Positions 8,463 through 16,168 of a stretch of 64,000 nucleotides of DNA are shown in pieces (position 1 is the stretch's first letter; each line of letters starts with the position of its first letter). This DNA is from Candidatus Obscuribacter sp. (GTDB taxonomy: Bacteria; Cyanobacteriota; Vampirovibrionia; Obscuribacterales; Obscuribacteraceae). The stretch spans positions 1,860,001 through 1,924,000 of the forward strand of contig JADJQZ010000001.1 in assembly GCA_016712465.1 (NCBI GenBank), given 5' to 3'. The notes under the pieces were generated by a model. It made no database searches, had not been told where the DNA came from, and saw only the letters and a program-made list of their open reading frames with translations. Both the position numbers and the translations under genes were made by a program.

Positions 8463-11116
8463 TGCTTACCTTCCCGGCTGTTTTCCAGCCCCAGTCTCGT
8501 TAGAACCTCTTGGAAGTTCTCCGGTCGTTCGCTTGCCTCAAAACTTGTGCAGCATCTAATTAGTTCGTTTAGGGAGTTTGTTATAGATGCACCACTTGCA
8601 ATGGCATCGCATTCTTTCAGTGCCTGGGGCTCTTTACCGGTGGCAAGAAAATAGAGGCAGCATCCGAAACTGTAGATGTCGCTTTGAATGGTTGCTTTGC
8701 CCCTCAGTTGTTCCGGCGCTATATAAGCCTGTTTGCCCACGAGAGTACCGGTAATGCCCTCGACGAACTGATGGGCCGAACCAAAATCAATGAGGGCCAG
8801 GTTGCCGTTATTGGTTATGACCAGGTTGTCCGGTGTCAGATCGCGGTGCAATATTTGGGGTTCGTGCTGGTGCAGTTTCAGCATGAGAACGGCTATTTCT
8901 CTCGCCAGGCGCCGAATTTCTATTTCGCCGAAGGGCTCTCTTTGAGCGGCCAGAGTCAGTAAATCCGTGCCCGGAATGTAGTCTAAGAGTAAAAAGTGCG
9001 AATGGTCGCGTGAGAAGGTCTTCAGTACTTTGCTGATATTTTTGTCTTGCAGGGTTTCGAGAATGCGGCATTCTCTCTCGAAGCCGTTCAGCAGATCTTT
9101 CACCCTTTCCGACTGTGCAGGCAGGGCAAATTGCTTGAGAATAGCTAGTTTTCCCTCGGCTCGCACCAGGTAAACGGCAGAGAGTGGCTTTGAGGAGAGT
9201 TGCCGGATGATGCGAATATTGCCTCCTTCAATAGAGCTACCGGCTGCAAGCGGCTGAAAGGTTGTAGATGTGTAGTTCCTTTTGGCGGAGAGGGCGGTTT
9301 GTCTCCTGGCGGACTTTGGTGCGTCGTTGGCCTGTTTAGAGTTGCTTGCTTGAATGGTTTGGGCAAGTAGTTTCTGATGCTCCAGCACGGAGTTACTAAA
9401 GGTGCAGAGCGGCGACTGTTCATCCAGTGCCGTAAGGAGAAGACTTTGATCGCCGTGGCTTATCTGATGAAGCCTGAAGCAAAGCTTGCTGCCGTCCTGT
9501 AGTTTCAGTGTCAGTTTCCTTCGGTCCTTCGCGAGTGGTTTCCCGTTTGAGCCGATCTTTGGCGACTGACCGCTCAAGGATACCTCCCTGATATCTTCGA
9601 AGAAGTGCATGGGCTGGGCAAAATGCATTGGCAGTCTGGACAGTAAGGTCTGGTAGCTGAAGCCCCAGGAAAATAGTTCCAGTAATTGCGGACGAGCTGT
9701 GGGAGTAAAGGGAAGTAGCATGACGGCAAGTGGTGCCGCGCACCAGAGCGCGATCGTGCCGGCGATAAAATGTAAGAGCTCCGGTCGACCGGCGAAGACA
9801 TCAGACTGCGTTGTGATTCGGGCTTCGGCAAAGCTGAAGGAAAGCCAGTTTCTGATGGCCAGACCAAGGTCTCCCGGGCAGTAGGCTACCAGCCAGTAAA
9901 GAATGCCGTAGCTGAGGGCCAGCATGGTCAGGGTTTGCATAACATGCTTGATAGCAGGATGGGCTGCTCTTACAATCAGGCTTTGTTTTTGTGTTCCCAG
10001 GCATTGGGTGATGGAGTAGAGAAAACCGTCAGCCTTACCGGCGCCCCGTGTCACCCAGTGGGCGATGGTTTGGGCAAGGGCTGCCACTGGTCTTGAGATG
10101 CACAGGTAGAATACGATCGTAAAAAGGGTGCTGAACTGAGCAAGAGTGAAATAAGGGCTTTCCTGCAAATTGAAATGGGGTCTAAAGAAGTTCGAACTTT
10201 TGGGAAGACTGTGGTTGAGATAGGCATCATCCAGGCTGCAGAGCAGCCAATTGTAAGTGTAGTCGGCCAGTCCTTCATGCATGCCCAGGGCCGGGGCACC
10301 CACGAAAACCACGGTGAGTGCCAGAGCGGTTATTAGTACCAGGTTGTAAATGACGCCGGCGCGCAGTTTCCGCGATTGCCGTTTGGTGAGCCAGGAGAGT
10401 GCCAAGCCGCTCACTAGAGCTACGCTCAGTACCGAAACACTGCGCAGGGCCAGGCTGGAAAAGAAAGTATGCATGGAGAGGTTGTCTTTGACGACGAAAA
10501 TTCCCATGACAGGTACGAGCTCTTTAAGGACATAGCCTCCTATCAGGATTAGAGCCGCCTTCAAATGCAGACGTTTGTTGTTTTCCACTCTGGCCTTCCA
10601 GATGGTAGCCAGTGCCTGGCTCAATTTGACGAAAGTTTCCTGTCGCTTCTGCGAAAGATAGGCTAGCGAGCCGGTACAACCGAAGAGGAAAAGAAGGAAG
10701 AGCAGTCGGTGCAGCTCAATCAATTGCAGAGTCAGGGCTGTCATGGCAATGTACAGAGCGCAGACAAGCAACTCGTTTTTGTCGTCGGAAAACCACCGGC
10801 AGAGCTTTTCGAGAATCGCTTTTTGTCCTGGTGATAGTTCTGCGAAGGCGGGTTCTTGGGACTGCGGCTCAGACTCTGAGGACTCTGAGTTTTCTAGCTC
10901 CGGCAGAGCGACTGCTGCCTGCGAAGCCTGGTCAGGTGCTGTTAGAGTGGTGGACGGCAATGATTGCCTGTAATCTACTTCCGCTTCTGCGTTGCCAATT
11001 GGCTGGTCATCTTGCCTGTCTGTGCTCTTGGGCCCCAGGCTTAGACCCGTTACTGAGTCTGCTTCTTTCAGACTGATTCGCTCCGACACCGGCCTGAGCC
11101 GAGAACGTTTGATCAT
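8459..11116 (-). CDS. Membrane-anchored Ser/Thr protein kinase
   Basis: An 885-residue paralogue of the following gene. A polar N-terminus (about 1-110) precedes several transmembrane helices (about 125-500), a linker, and a C-terminal kinase domain (about 640-875). The domain shows AILKQF (ATP lysine), LHRDLTPDN near residue 756, IDFGSA near 775, IAPEQLRGK and SDIYSFG. The glycine loop is poor (IRQLSSKPLSAVYLV), lacking the usual GxGxxG, so nucleotide binding may be weakened or atypical. Its stop overlaps the start of the next kinase gene as ATGA. The pair looks like an old tandem duplication that may form a heteromeric sensor. Confidence 0.9.
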   Translation of the reverse strand: MIKRSRLRPVSERISLKEADSVTGLSLGPKSTDRQDDQPIGNAEAEVDYRQSLPSTTLTAPDQASQAAVALPELENSESSESEPQSQEPAFAELSPGQKAILEKLCRWFSDDKNELLVCALYIAMTALTLQLIELHRLLFLLFLFGCTGSLAYLSQKRQETFVKLSQALATIWKARVENNKRLHLKAALILIGGYVLKELVPVMGIFVVKDNLSMHTFFSSLALRSVSVLSVALVSGLALSWLTKRQSRKLRAGVIYNLVLITALALTVVFVGAPALGMHEGLADYTYNWLLCSLDDAYLNHSLPKSSNFFRPHFNLQESPYFTLAQFSTLFTIVFYLCISRPVAALAQTIAHWVTRGAGKADGFLYSITQCLGTQKQSLIVRAAHPAIKHVMQTLTMLALSYGILYWLVAYCPGDLGLAIRNWLSFSFAEARITTQSDVFAGRPELLHFIAGTIALWCAAPLAVMLLPFTPTARPQLLELFSWGFSYQTLLSRLPMHFAQPMHFFEDIREVSLSGQSPKIGSNGKPLAKDRRKLTLKLQDGSKLCFRLHQISHGDQSLLLTALDEQSPLCTFSNSVLEHQKLLAQTIQASNSKQANDAPKSARRQTALSAKRNYTSTTFQPLAAGSSIEGGNIRIIRQLSSKPLSAVYLVRAEGKLAILKQFALPAQSERVKDLLNGFERECRILETLQDKNISKVLKTFSRDHSHFLLLDYIPGTDLLTLAAQREPFGEIEIRRLAREIAVLMLKLHQHEPQILHRDLTPDNLVITNNGNLALIDFGSAHQFVEGITGTLVGKQAYIAPEQLRGKATIQSDIYSFGCCLYFLATGKEPQALKECDAIASGASITNSLNELIRCCTSFEASERPENFQEVLTRLGLENSREGKQ

Positions 11117-11446
11117 GAAGAAAATACCCCGGGTGTGCCGAAGTGCTAAGGCTAAAGTGGCAAATTTTCATAGTATGCTGGCTCAATTCTACTGTCGTAC
11201 CGATGGATGTCAAGCAGGGTTTTCCCTGAGGTTTAGTGACAGGTTTGTGGTTGTTTCCACAAAGATGTCGGCAAATCCTCTTGCATAAACTTTGGATTAC
11301 TGTCGGGAAAGACAGTGATAGCCTCCAGGTCTTCAGTTATGACGAGCTTTACGAAGTCCTTCATGGGTATAGCTCAAAACAGGAGGAACACTGATGGCGA
11401 GCCCGCAGGGGAATCTTATCAGACGATAACGAGAGTTCTCCATATG
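11117..11446. other. Intergenic region between kinase operon and TPR genes
   Basis: No convincing gene was seen here. The region holds the divergent upstream sequences of the kinase operon (leftward) and of the duplicated TPR genes (rightward). Within it is a perfect 7-bp hairpin, TTTGTGG (11244-11250), loop TTGTTT, CCACAAA (11257-11263), without a T-run. It could be an operator or a structured leader for the leftward operon. Confidence 0.4.
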
Positions 11447-12233
11447 GAGTCAGCAGAATCGGTGAAAGATGTTAGACTGTGTCGGCGTTCTTGCTGGGTT
11501 TTACCGGTAAATTCCGGAGGTGTCGATGAAGGCAATCGCTTTTGCAGCCGCGCTTTCGCTAACATATGCGATCGCAGCTATCGCACAGGACTCGAAACCG
11601 TCACCTAAATCGAACGGTACATCGAAGCAGCCTGCTGAAGCTGCCGCGAACATTGACGTGGCGGCGATACAGAAGAAGATTGATGAATTTACTGAAGCGA
11701 TAAAGCGAGAGCCGAAGAATGACCTATTTTATGGTGCGCGAGGCGACGGCTATCGACGTCTAGGCAAACTTGATCTGTCAATTACTGACCTTAGCCGCGC
11801 CATAGAGTTGAATCCTAAAAGACAAGCGTATTTTCAACTTAGAGCATGGGTTTACGGTAAACAAAAGCGCTATCGCGAAGCATTTTTGGACTACTCGAAA
11901 GCAATTGAAGTTGGTCCCAAGACTCACAACCTAGTTTTGAAACAAGGGCAAGCCGCAATCTTACAAAGCGATTTCAAAACAGCACTAGCATCCGCTAAAG
12001 TAGCGGATGCGCTCAAAAGTAATGATTTTGAAACCTTAGTTTTGCTGGGATCTGCTGAGCAAAAACTCGGAAAATTGGAGGAATCATTAGCAAGCTTGAC
12101 GAGAGCACTGGAACTGAATCCGAACGATGGAGGCGTTTTCTTGATCCGGGCAGATACCTATAAATTACTCGGAAAGAGAGATCTTGCCGAGATTGATGAA
12201 GATCGCGCTCGTAAACTGGGATTCCAGCCGTGA
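11447..12233 (+). repeat. Tandem duplication, copy A (leader plus TPR gene)
   Basis: Copy A and copy B (12342-13128) are both 787 bases long and offset by 895 bases. The similarity begins at GAGTCAGCAG, runs through the roughly 79-base leader (ATGTTAGACTG, then AAATTCCGGAGGTGTCG just before the start) and continues through the gene. The leader and signal peptide are better conserved than the TPR body. Confidence 0.8.
11526..12233 (+). CDS. Exported TPR protein, copy A
   Basis: The 235-residue protein begins with a signal peptide (MKAIAFAAALSLTYAIAAIAQ) and a low-complexity linker (DSKPSPKSNGTSKQ). Five or so TPR units follow, with the typical AIELNPKRQAYFQLRAWVYG and ALELNPNDGGVFLIRADTYK patterns. 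The ATG at 11526 was chosen because GGAGG lies five bases upstream; an in-frame GTG six bases earlier would overlap that site. The protein is paired with a paralogue of identical length immediately downstream. It probably acts as a periplasmic or surface protein-interaction module, but the partner is unknown. Confidence 0.88.
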   Translation: MKAIAFAAALSLTYAIAAIAQDSKPSPKSNGTSKQPAEAAANIDVAAIQKKIDEFTEAIKREPKNDLFYGARGDGYRRLGKLDLSITDLSRAIELNPKRQAYFQLRAWVYGKQKRYREAFLDYSKAIEVGPKTHNLVLKQGQAAILQSDFKTALASAKVADALKSNDFETLVLLGSAEQKLGKLEESLASLTRALELNPNDGGVFLIRADTYKLLGKRDLAEIDEDRARKLGFQP

Positions 12234-12341
12234 TTAGGGAACCAGGTATCGCAACGACCCCAGTTTTGCAGAGCGGCGGACTCGTCACTAATGTTGATCA
12301 AAATTTTGATGAGTCACCCAGGAACACCAAAATCGCAAGCA

Positions 12342-13128
12342 GAGTCAGCAGATAAAGAGAACGATGTTAGACTGGGGCAGTGTTTTTGGTGGGTGTTACC
12401 GATAAATTCCGGAGGTGTCGATGAAGGCACTCGCTTTTGCAGTCACGCTCTCGCTAACTCTGGCGATTGCAGTTGTCGCTCAGGACTCGAAACCGTCACC
12501 TAAATCCAACGGCGCTTCAAGGCAGCCCACTGAAGCCGCCGCGAACATCGATGTGGCAGCGATTCAGAAGAAGATCGATCTGCTGAGCAGTGCGATTAGG
12601 AAAGATCCAAAAAACGACGCTATGTATGGTGCTCGGGGGCAGGGATACAAGCGGATTGGGGATTATGAAAAAGCTCTGGCAGATCTAACAACAGCAATTT
12701 CTCTGAATCCGAATCGTCAAGCTTATTTTGAAATTAGAGGAAACACTTACGGTGAGCTCAAGCGCTACAAGGAAGCCTGTGCAGATTACACAAAAGCACT
12801 GAATTGTGGAACTCCGACATATGGTTTGTATCTAAGACAGGGGCAAACAGCGCTTCTGTTGCACGACTACAAAGCAGCGAACCAATCAGCACAGAGTGCT
12901 CTGAGATTAAAGGATGACGATTTCGAAGCATTAGTTCTTTTGGCTGGAGCTGAGCAGAACTTAGGCATGCTTAGCGAATCTTTGAAGCATCTTTCAAAGG
13001 CAATTGAGCTCAATCCGAAGGATGGTGGAGCGTTTAGTATGCGCGCTGAAACTTATAGAGCTTTGGGGAAGAATGATTTGGCATTGCAAGACAAATTGAA
13101 AGCATCACAACTTGGCTTCAAAAAATGA
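12342..13128 (+). repeat. Tandem duplication, copy B (leader plus TPR gene)
   Basis: Second copy of the unit at 11447-12233, with the same length and the same leader elements, so it carries its own ribosome site and probably its own promoter region. The two copies are separated by 108 bases. Confidence 0.8.
12421..13128 (+). CDS. Exported TPR protein, copy B
   Basis: A 235-residue paralogue of the preceding gene. The signal peptide (MKALAFAVTLSLTLAIAVVAQ) and the linker plus first helix (AANIDVAAIQKKID) are nearly identical to copy A. The TPR units are clearly diverged, for example AIRKDPKNDAMYGARGQGYK and ALNCGTPTYGLYLRQGQTAL. The start is ATG with GGAGG five bases upstream, as in copy A. 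The divergence of the repeat surface under a constant export signal suggests specialisation for different partners, which is inference. Confidence 0.88.
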   Translation: MKALAFAVTLSLTLAIAVVAQDSKPSPKSNGASRQPTEAAANIDVAAIQKKIDLLSSAIRKDPKNDAMYGARGQGYKRIGDYEKALADLTTAISLNPNRQAYFEIRGNTYGELKRYKEACADYTKALNCGTPTYGLYLRQGQTALLLHDYKAANQSAQSALRLKDDDFEALVLLAGAEQNLGMLSESLKHLSKAIELNPKDGGAFSMRAETYRALGKNDLALQDKLKASQLGFKK

Positions 13129-13187
13129 AACCAAGGTACGCATTCTTTAGAAGAGGGAATATTTTATGGTGGCCGTGTTATAGGTGA

Positions 13188-13505
13188 TTGACCTTGGCTA
13201 AAGGAACAGTTCCTCCAGCAAAAGAAACTGGACAAATCGATGTTGGAACACTTTACCGAGAAATCGGCATTAAGATTCGTGGTACTGGTCGAGAAGCTTT
13301 CGCGGACATCCTTCTTCGAAGCAAAGGGCAGTGGGTCTCAATCGAAGTCAAGACTACTCTCAACGGTGTACTTGATAGACCTATTCCCAAAGCTGGTAAT
13401 TTGACAGGTGCTCAGAAGGTGGTTTACCCGGCCTTAAACTCTGGAAACTGGGAGTTTGGAGATATTAGTCTCTGGGATTGGCCTATTCACACTCGTTCCG
13501 ACTAA
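13188..13505 (+). CDS. Small PD-(D/E)xK nuclease-like protein, possible toxin tail
   Basis: The 105-residue product shows a spacing typical of PD-(D/E)xK nucleases: D40 in EAFADILL, then E53 and K55 in SIEVKTT, followed by a region (NLTGAQKVVYPALNSG) like the helix of polymorphic-toxin nuclease tails. It starts with TTG directly after an in-frame stop and has a weak ribosome site, so it may be the detached C-terminal domain of a larger toxin rather than an independent gene. It lies at the left edge of a decayed toxin-immunity stretch. The nuclease assignment rests on this motif only. Confidence 0.55.
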   Translation: MTLAKGTVPPAKETGQIDVGTLYREIGIKIRGTGREAFADILLRSKGQWVSIEVKTTLNGVLDRPIPKAGNLTGAQKVVYPALNSGNWEFGDISLWDWPIHTRSD

Positions 13506-13552
13506 GGCTATCCTAGACAGGTCTGAGCACGTAGCAAATATTTTGAGATGGT

Positions 13553-13834
13553 TTAAGAAGGTCGGCGGCGAGTAGATAGAAAGACAATCACCGAGCTGGC
13601 TCCACCGACAGCTATTCCGGCAATTGAACCAATAAGAATGGCTGATGAACGCAGGTCAGCCATCTCTTTGGCGCTTATTTCGCCGCTTATTTCGCCGCTC
13701 AAATGGGACCAACGGTTTGAATCTCGCAAGCCCAAATCAAACCACCACTGGCCTGCAACAATTCCCGCAATTGCAGCCGGTACTGCGAAGGCAAGCGGCG
13801 TCCTCACTATTTGATTTGTTGGTCTTGGTGTCAT
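13553..13834 (-). CDS. Small membrane protein, unknown
   Basis: The 93-residue protein has two hydrophobic segments (LAFAVPAAIAGIVAGQWW and SAILIGSIAGIAVGGASSV), a charged middle and a basic C-terminus (STRRRPS). GGAGAA lies just before the ATG at 13834. The linker contains SGEISGEIS, produced by an exact 12-base tandem repeat (CTTATTTCGCCG on the plus strand, 13674-13697). It is opposite in direction to its neighbours in the toxin-immunity island and could be a membrane immunity protein, but nothing in the sequence proves that. Confidence 0.6.
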   Translation of the reverse strand: MTPRPTNQIVRTPLAFAVPAAIAGIVAGQWWFDLGLRDSNRWSHLSGEISGEISAKEMADLRSSAILIGSIAGIAVGGASSVIVFLSTRRRPS

Positions 13835-13951
13835 TTTCTCCAGCTGCCAATTTGGCTCTCTAATAGTCGTCTGCTTGAGCTTTATGTTGTGCAGTTTATT
13901 GCTCAGGCTTGGAGTACTAAGTATAACCCTGCATTTTTGGAAACGTCTTAG

Positions 13952-14278
13952 AGCTTAGACAAGCCAAGAGTTACCTTCAACAGCATTCCAGCGGAACTTA
14001 TTGAATTTTTGAGGATTACTGACGGCGGAGATGGAGCTATACTTGTTTATCCGCACTACTTGGTATTTTTTTGTCTTTCTGCTAGCAGTTTGCCAATAAT
14101 AAGCTCATCTGTTCCCGCAGAGTCCGGTCTTTTCGTATTCGCAACTAATGCTATTGGTGTCTACATAGCATTCGACAAAATGATTCGTGATCCGGATGCT
14201 CGCTGTGGCGGTCGATATGAACTTACTATTCCTGATTTTTTGCGGTATTGGAATGGGTATTCTGTTTATAGAGAGTAG
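13952..14278 (+). pseudogene. SUKH/SMI1-like immunity protein remnant
   Basis: The reading frame is open from 13952 and contains SIPAELIEFLRITDGGDGAI, the classic N-terminal signature of SMI1/KNR4 (SUKH) immunity proteins (LPxxxxxFLxxxxGGxG). It ends with PDFLRYWNGYSVYRE. No credible ATG, GTG or TTG precedes the signature: the first TTG (14009) would cut off the conserved SIPAELIEF, and an in-frame stop lies at 13949. The 5' end therefore appears lost or frameshifted. SUKH proteins neutralise nuclease toxins, which fits the neighbouring toxin-like tails. Confidence 0.5.
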
Positions 14279-14283
14279 AATAA

Positions 14284-14808
14284 GTGAGAAAATTGCACCC
14301 TATAGAGATTTGTTCTATTGACAGGAATTCCACTCTTGTTCGATTTGCCGCGCAGGATGGTCCCGAGGAGTTCGTTTTTCGAATGGGCGAATCGCCTAGA
14401 GGACTAGAATCCTTTGAGAATGAGTATTTGCTGTTGACCTCTGACGATGCCGCTGCTCATTTTCTTGTTCAGGGAGTCTTATACTTTGATCGAGCAAGAG
14501 AAAAATACTTGAAAGCGGCTGGTTCAGTAGAGCCCTTTGAACTTGTATCATTGCGGTTCTGTGAACCTTCGACTGCCGGGCGCTCGCGTTATTCTGTTTC
14601 TCTGCAGGGGCGGCGTGGAATCCATGAAGAGTTGTGCATCGTCACGCACTTTGACGACCAGAGTGAAGTCGAACTTTGCGGTAGTAGAGTGCGCGGGGCT
14701 GTTTGTTCAGGTGCAATTCGAGTGTGTGACGACGAGTCTCCCAATGCTGATTTGGCTAATGCAGTATTGTCTCTCGATCAGTCGATAAACTACCGGAATG
14801 TCCTTTGA
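14284..14808 (+). CDS. Hypothetical protein in toxin-immunity island
   Basis: The 174-residue protein has a GTG start five bases after the preceding stop, with no clear signal peptide or membrane segment. The composition is mixed and strand-rich (DRNSTLVRFAAQDGPEEFVF, SRYSVSLQGRRGIHEELCIV). No family was recognised. Its stop overlaps the next reading frame by four bases (TTGA). Its place between a SUKH-like remnant and a broken nuclease tail suggests an immunity gene, by context only. Confidence 0.55.
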   Translation: MRKLHPIEICSIDRNSTLVRFAAQDGPEEFVFRMGESPRGLESFENEYLLLTSDDAAAHFLVQGVLYFDRAREKYLKAAGSVEPFELVSLRFCEPSTAGRSRYSVSLQGRRGIHEELCIVTHFDDQSEVELCGSRVRGAVCSGAIRVCDDESPNADLANAVLSLDQSINYRNVL

Positions 14809-15083
14809 GAGTTATGGAAAACTTTTCTGTTGATGCATTGAGAAAGACCTGGGATGATTTCAGGAGAACGCTAAAGGCAGACGGTCTGATTGAAGCGATC
14901 AAGGGTCTCCAAGGGCATCACACGCAGCCTCTCAAGCTTGGTGGAGCGCCTGTACCAACTGGGGAGAATGGAATTGTCTGGCTCCCGTAGAAACCTGATC
15001 ACACGGATGTTTCCAGATGGTGGACGAAGCTTGTGAATGATCTAAACACTTACTACTCGACAGGTACTAATGCACCCAGATGA
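14805..15083 (+). pseudogene. GHH-type nuclease toxin tail interrupted by a stop codon
   Basis: The frame reads ENFSVDALRKTWDDF, then LQGHHTQPLKLGG and GENGIVWLP, then a TAG at 14988-14990. Beyond the TAG the same frame continues with KPDHTDVSRWWTKLVNDLN to a TGA at 15081. GHHxxPLxLGG followed by a DHxxxxxWW segment is the layout of HNH/Endo VII GHH-signature toxin domains of polymorphic toxins. The coding pattern on both sides of the TAG indicates a nonsense mutation. The delivery part of the toxin is absent, so this is an orphan C-terminal module. Readthrough or sequencing error are alternatives. Confidence 0.6.
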
Positions 15084-15102
15084 ATGAAAATCAGAGTTCG
15101 GC

Positions 15103-15369
15103 TTGTACGTTTCAGGCAGCGTCACCGATATGACCAAAGATCAGCTCCTCGATTTCATCGGTTCCGGTGAACTCAGTAAGATAGTGCTCAATGCTCCCAC
15201 ATCGAAGGCCGCCATTCAGAACCACCTTAATGATGAGGCGGCTTTGTCCCGGCAGCAAGGGCTCGGCAATTTGCCGCTGGTGGGATGCTTTAAAACCGGT
15301 ATAGGTAAGGAGACTTTTGGCGAGTACTCTACGGTAGAGTGTCTGAAGGCGAAATTCGCGAACTGGTAG
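15103..15369 (+). CDS. Small hypothetical protein, possibly immunity-gene remnant
   Basis: An 88-residue frame beginning at TTG (MYVSGSVTDMTKDQLLDFI); the coding pattern might begin a few codons earlier or at the ATG at 15130. The body (SGELSKIVLNAPTSKAAIQ, ETFGEYSTVECLKAKFANW) has no recognised domain. It begins 20 bases after the end of the broken nuclease frame, where a cognate immunity gene would be expected. No good ribosome site is seen, so it may be a degraded gene. Confidence 0.35.
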   Translation: MYVSGSVTDMTKDQLLDFIGSGELSKIVLNAPTSKAAIQNHLNDEAALSRQQGLGNLPLVGCFKTGIGKETFGEYSTVECLKAKFANW

Positions 15370-15724
15370 AGGTTACCTTCAGAGGTTCCTCAGTCGGCAT
15401 AGCCTGTGCTCGCTACCCAGTCAAATCGGTTTGTTGTCATTCGATTGCGAATTGTTACTTGGGTGTAATCTGGCATTGGGGCTAGCTGAGTGATTCTTTA
15501 TCTGGTTTTCGATTGTCAAGTGTTGCTTCCTCTTGGGAAGTAATTAGAATGCTGTTAAGGACGAGCCTGTGCTGCCTTTCCCCCGATGCCCCGCCTGCTG
15601 GGGTTTTGCTCAAGGGAATTGCCCGTTTTTCTGGCGGATGTTGTGCGGGTCTTGTAAGAATCAGTGGCGAACATGCGCTTCGCCGGTAGCTGGTTCGCTA
15701 ATCGCCTCATAAGGAGAGCTGACC
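15370..15724. other. Intergenic region
   Basis: No supported gene was seen. The stretch marks the right edge of the toxin-immunity remnants. It contains only weak short inverted repeats (CCCC-GCCTGCT-GGGG followed by TTTT near 15589-15607), which may be a poor terminator. Confidence 0.3.
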
Positions 15725-15934
15725 ATGAAAGATACACCCCTGTCTGCCGACGAGAGACGTTGCCTGGCCATGTGGTTCAGACAAGCCATAGCTAAACTGG
15801 AACTTGAAGAAGTCACCCAGGTAATGCTCAAAGAGTTCCCGCCCGAAGGCGAAACGTCGGCTCACAGAAGCGCTGTGGCTCGTCGCCGCGCTACCCGCGG
15901 CAGAGTTTCCACCCAGGCCAAGCAACTGGTCTAG
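15725..15934 (+). CDS. Small basic hypothetical protein
   Basis: The 69-residue product starts at an ATG preceded by AAGGAG at a good distance, and a strong terminator lies just downstream, so it is probably a real single gene. The N-terminal half is a predicted amphipathic helix (ADERRCLAMWFRQAIAKLEL) and the C-terminal half is rich in arginine, serine and alanine. This could suggest nucleic-acid binding, but no known family was recognised. Confidence 0.6.
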   Translation: MKDTPLSADERRCLAMWFRQAIAKLELEEVTQVMLKEFPPEGETSAHRSAVARRRATRGRVSTQAKQLV

Positions 15935-15967
15935 TCCTCAGGCGAGGCGGTTCGAAAATTCATTAAG

Positions 15968-15999
15968 GTGGGCTCCCCCGGGGGGGTCCACTTTTTTTC
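15968..15999 (+). terminator. Rho-independent terminator before dnaE
   Basis: The G/C-rich inverted repeat GTGGGCTCCC (from 15968) pairs with GGGGGGTCCAC (to 15991) with two wobble pairs. It is followed by TTTTTTT. It ends the transcript of the small basic protein gene. Confidence 0.75.
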
Positions 16000-16075
16000 T
16001 GGCAAAAATTGAACTTTCTAAGGCAAACAGCCGTCTTCTCTATTAGTCAGCTCTATAAAGAGATGGGGTTAAGTC

Positions 16076-16103
16076 TTGGCAGTAAAGAGATTACAGTTAT
16101 AGA
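16076..16103 (+). promoter_or_regulatory. Candidate dnaE promoter
   Basis: TTGGCA (16076-16081) and TATAGA (16098-16103) are spaced 16 bases apart, about 65 bases before the dnaE ATG at 16169. Confidence 0.4.
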
Positions 16104-16168
16104 TGCAGGGGGAATTATCTCTTTAGTGCAGATAATAAGTCCTCATTCTTTTGGCATTCGGGGTGATC

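Noticed and set aside
11244..11263. TTTGTGG/CCACAAA hairpin as a terminator
   Set aside because: No T-run follows on either strand and no gene ends nearby, so it was kept only as a possible operator in the intergenic note.
13835..13951. Possible toxin-like coding fragment before the SUKH remnant
   Set aside because: A short frame (ending KYNPAFLETS) exists but has no start, ribosome site or recognised motif.
15555..15925. Minus-strand frames opposite the small basic protein gene
   Set aside because: No ribosome site; the plus-strand gene at 15725 has a strong AAGGAG and a terminator.
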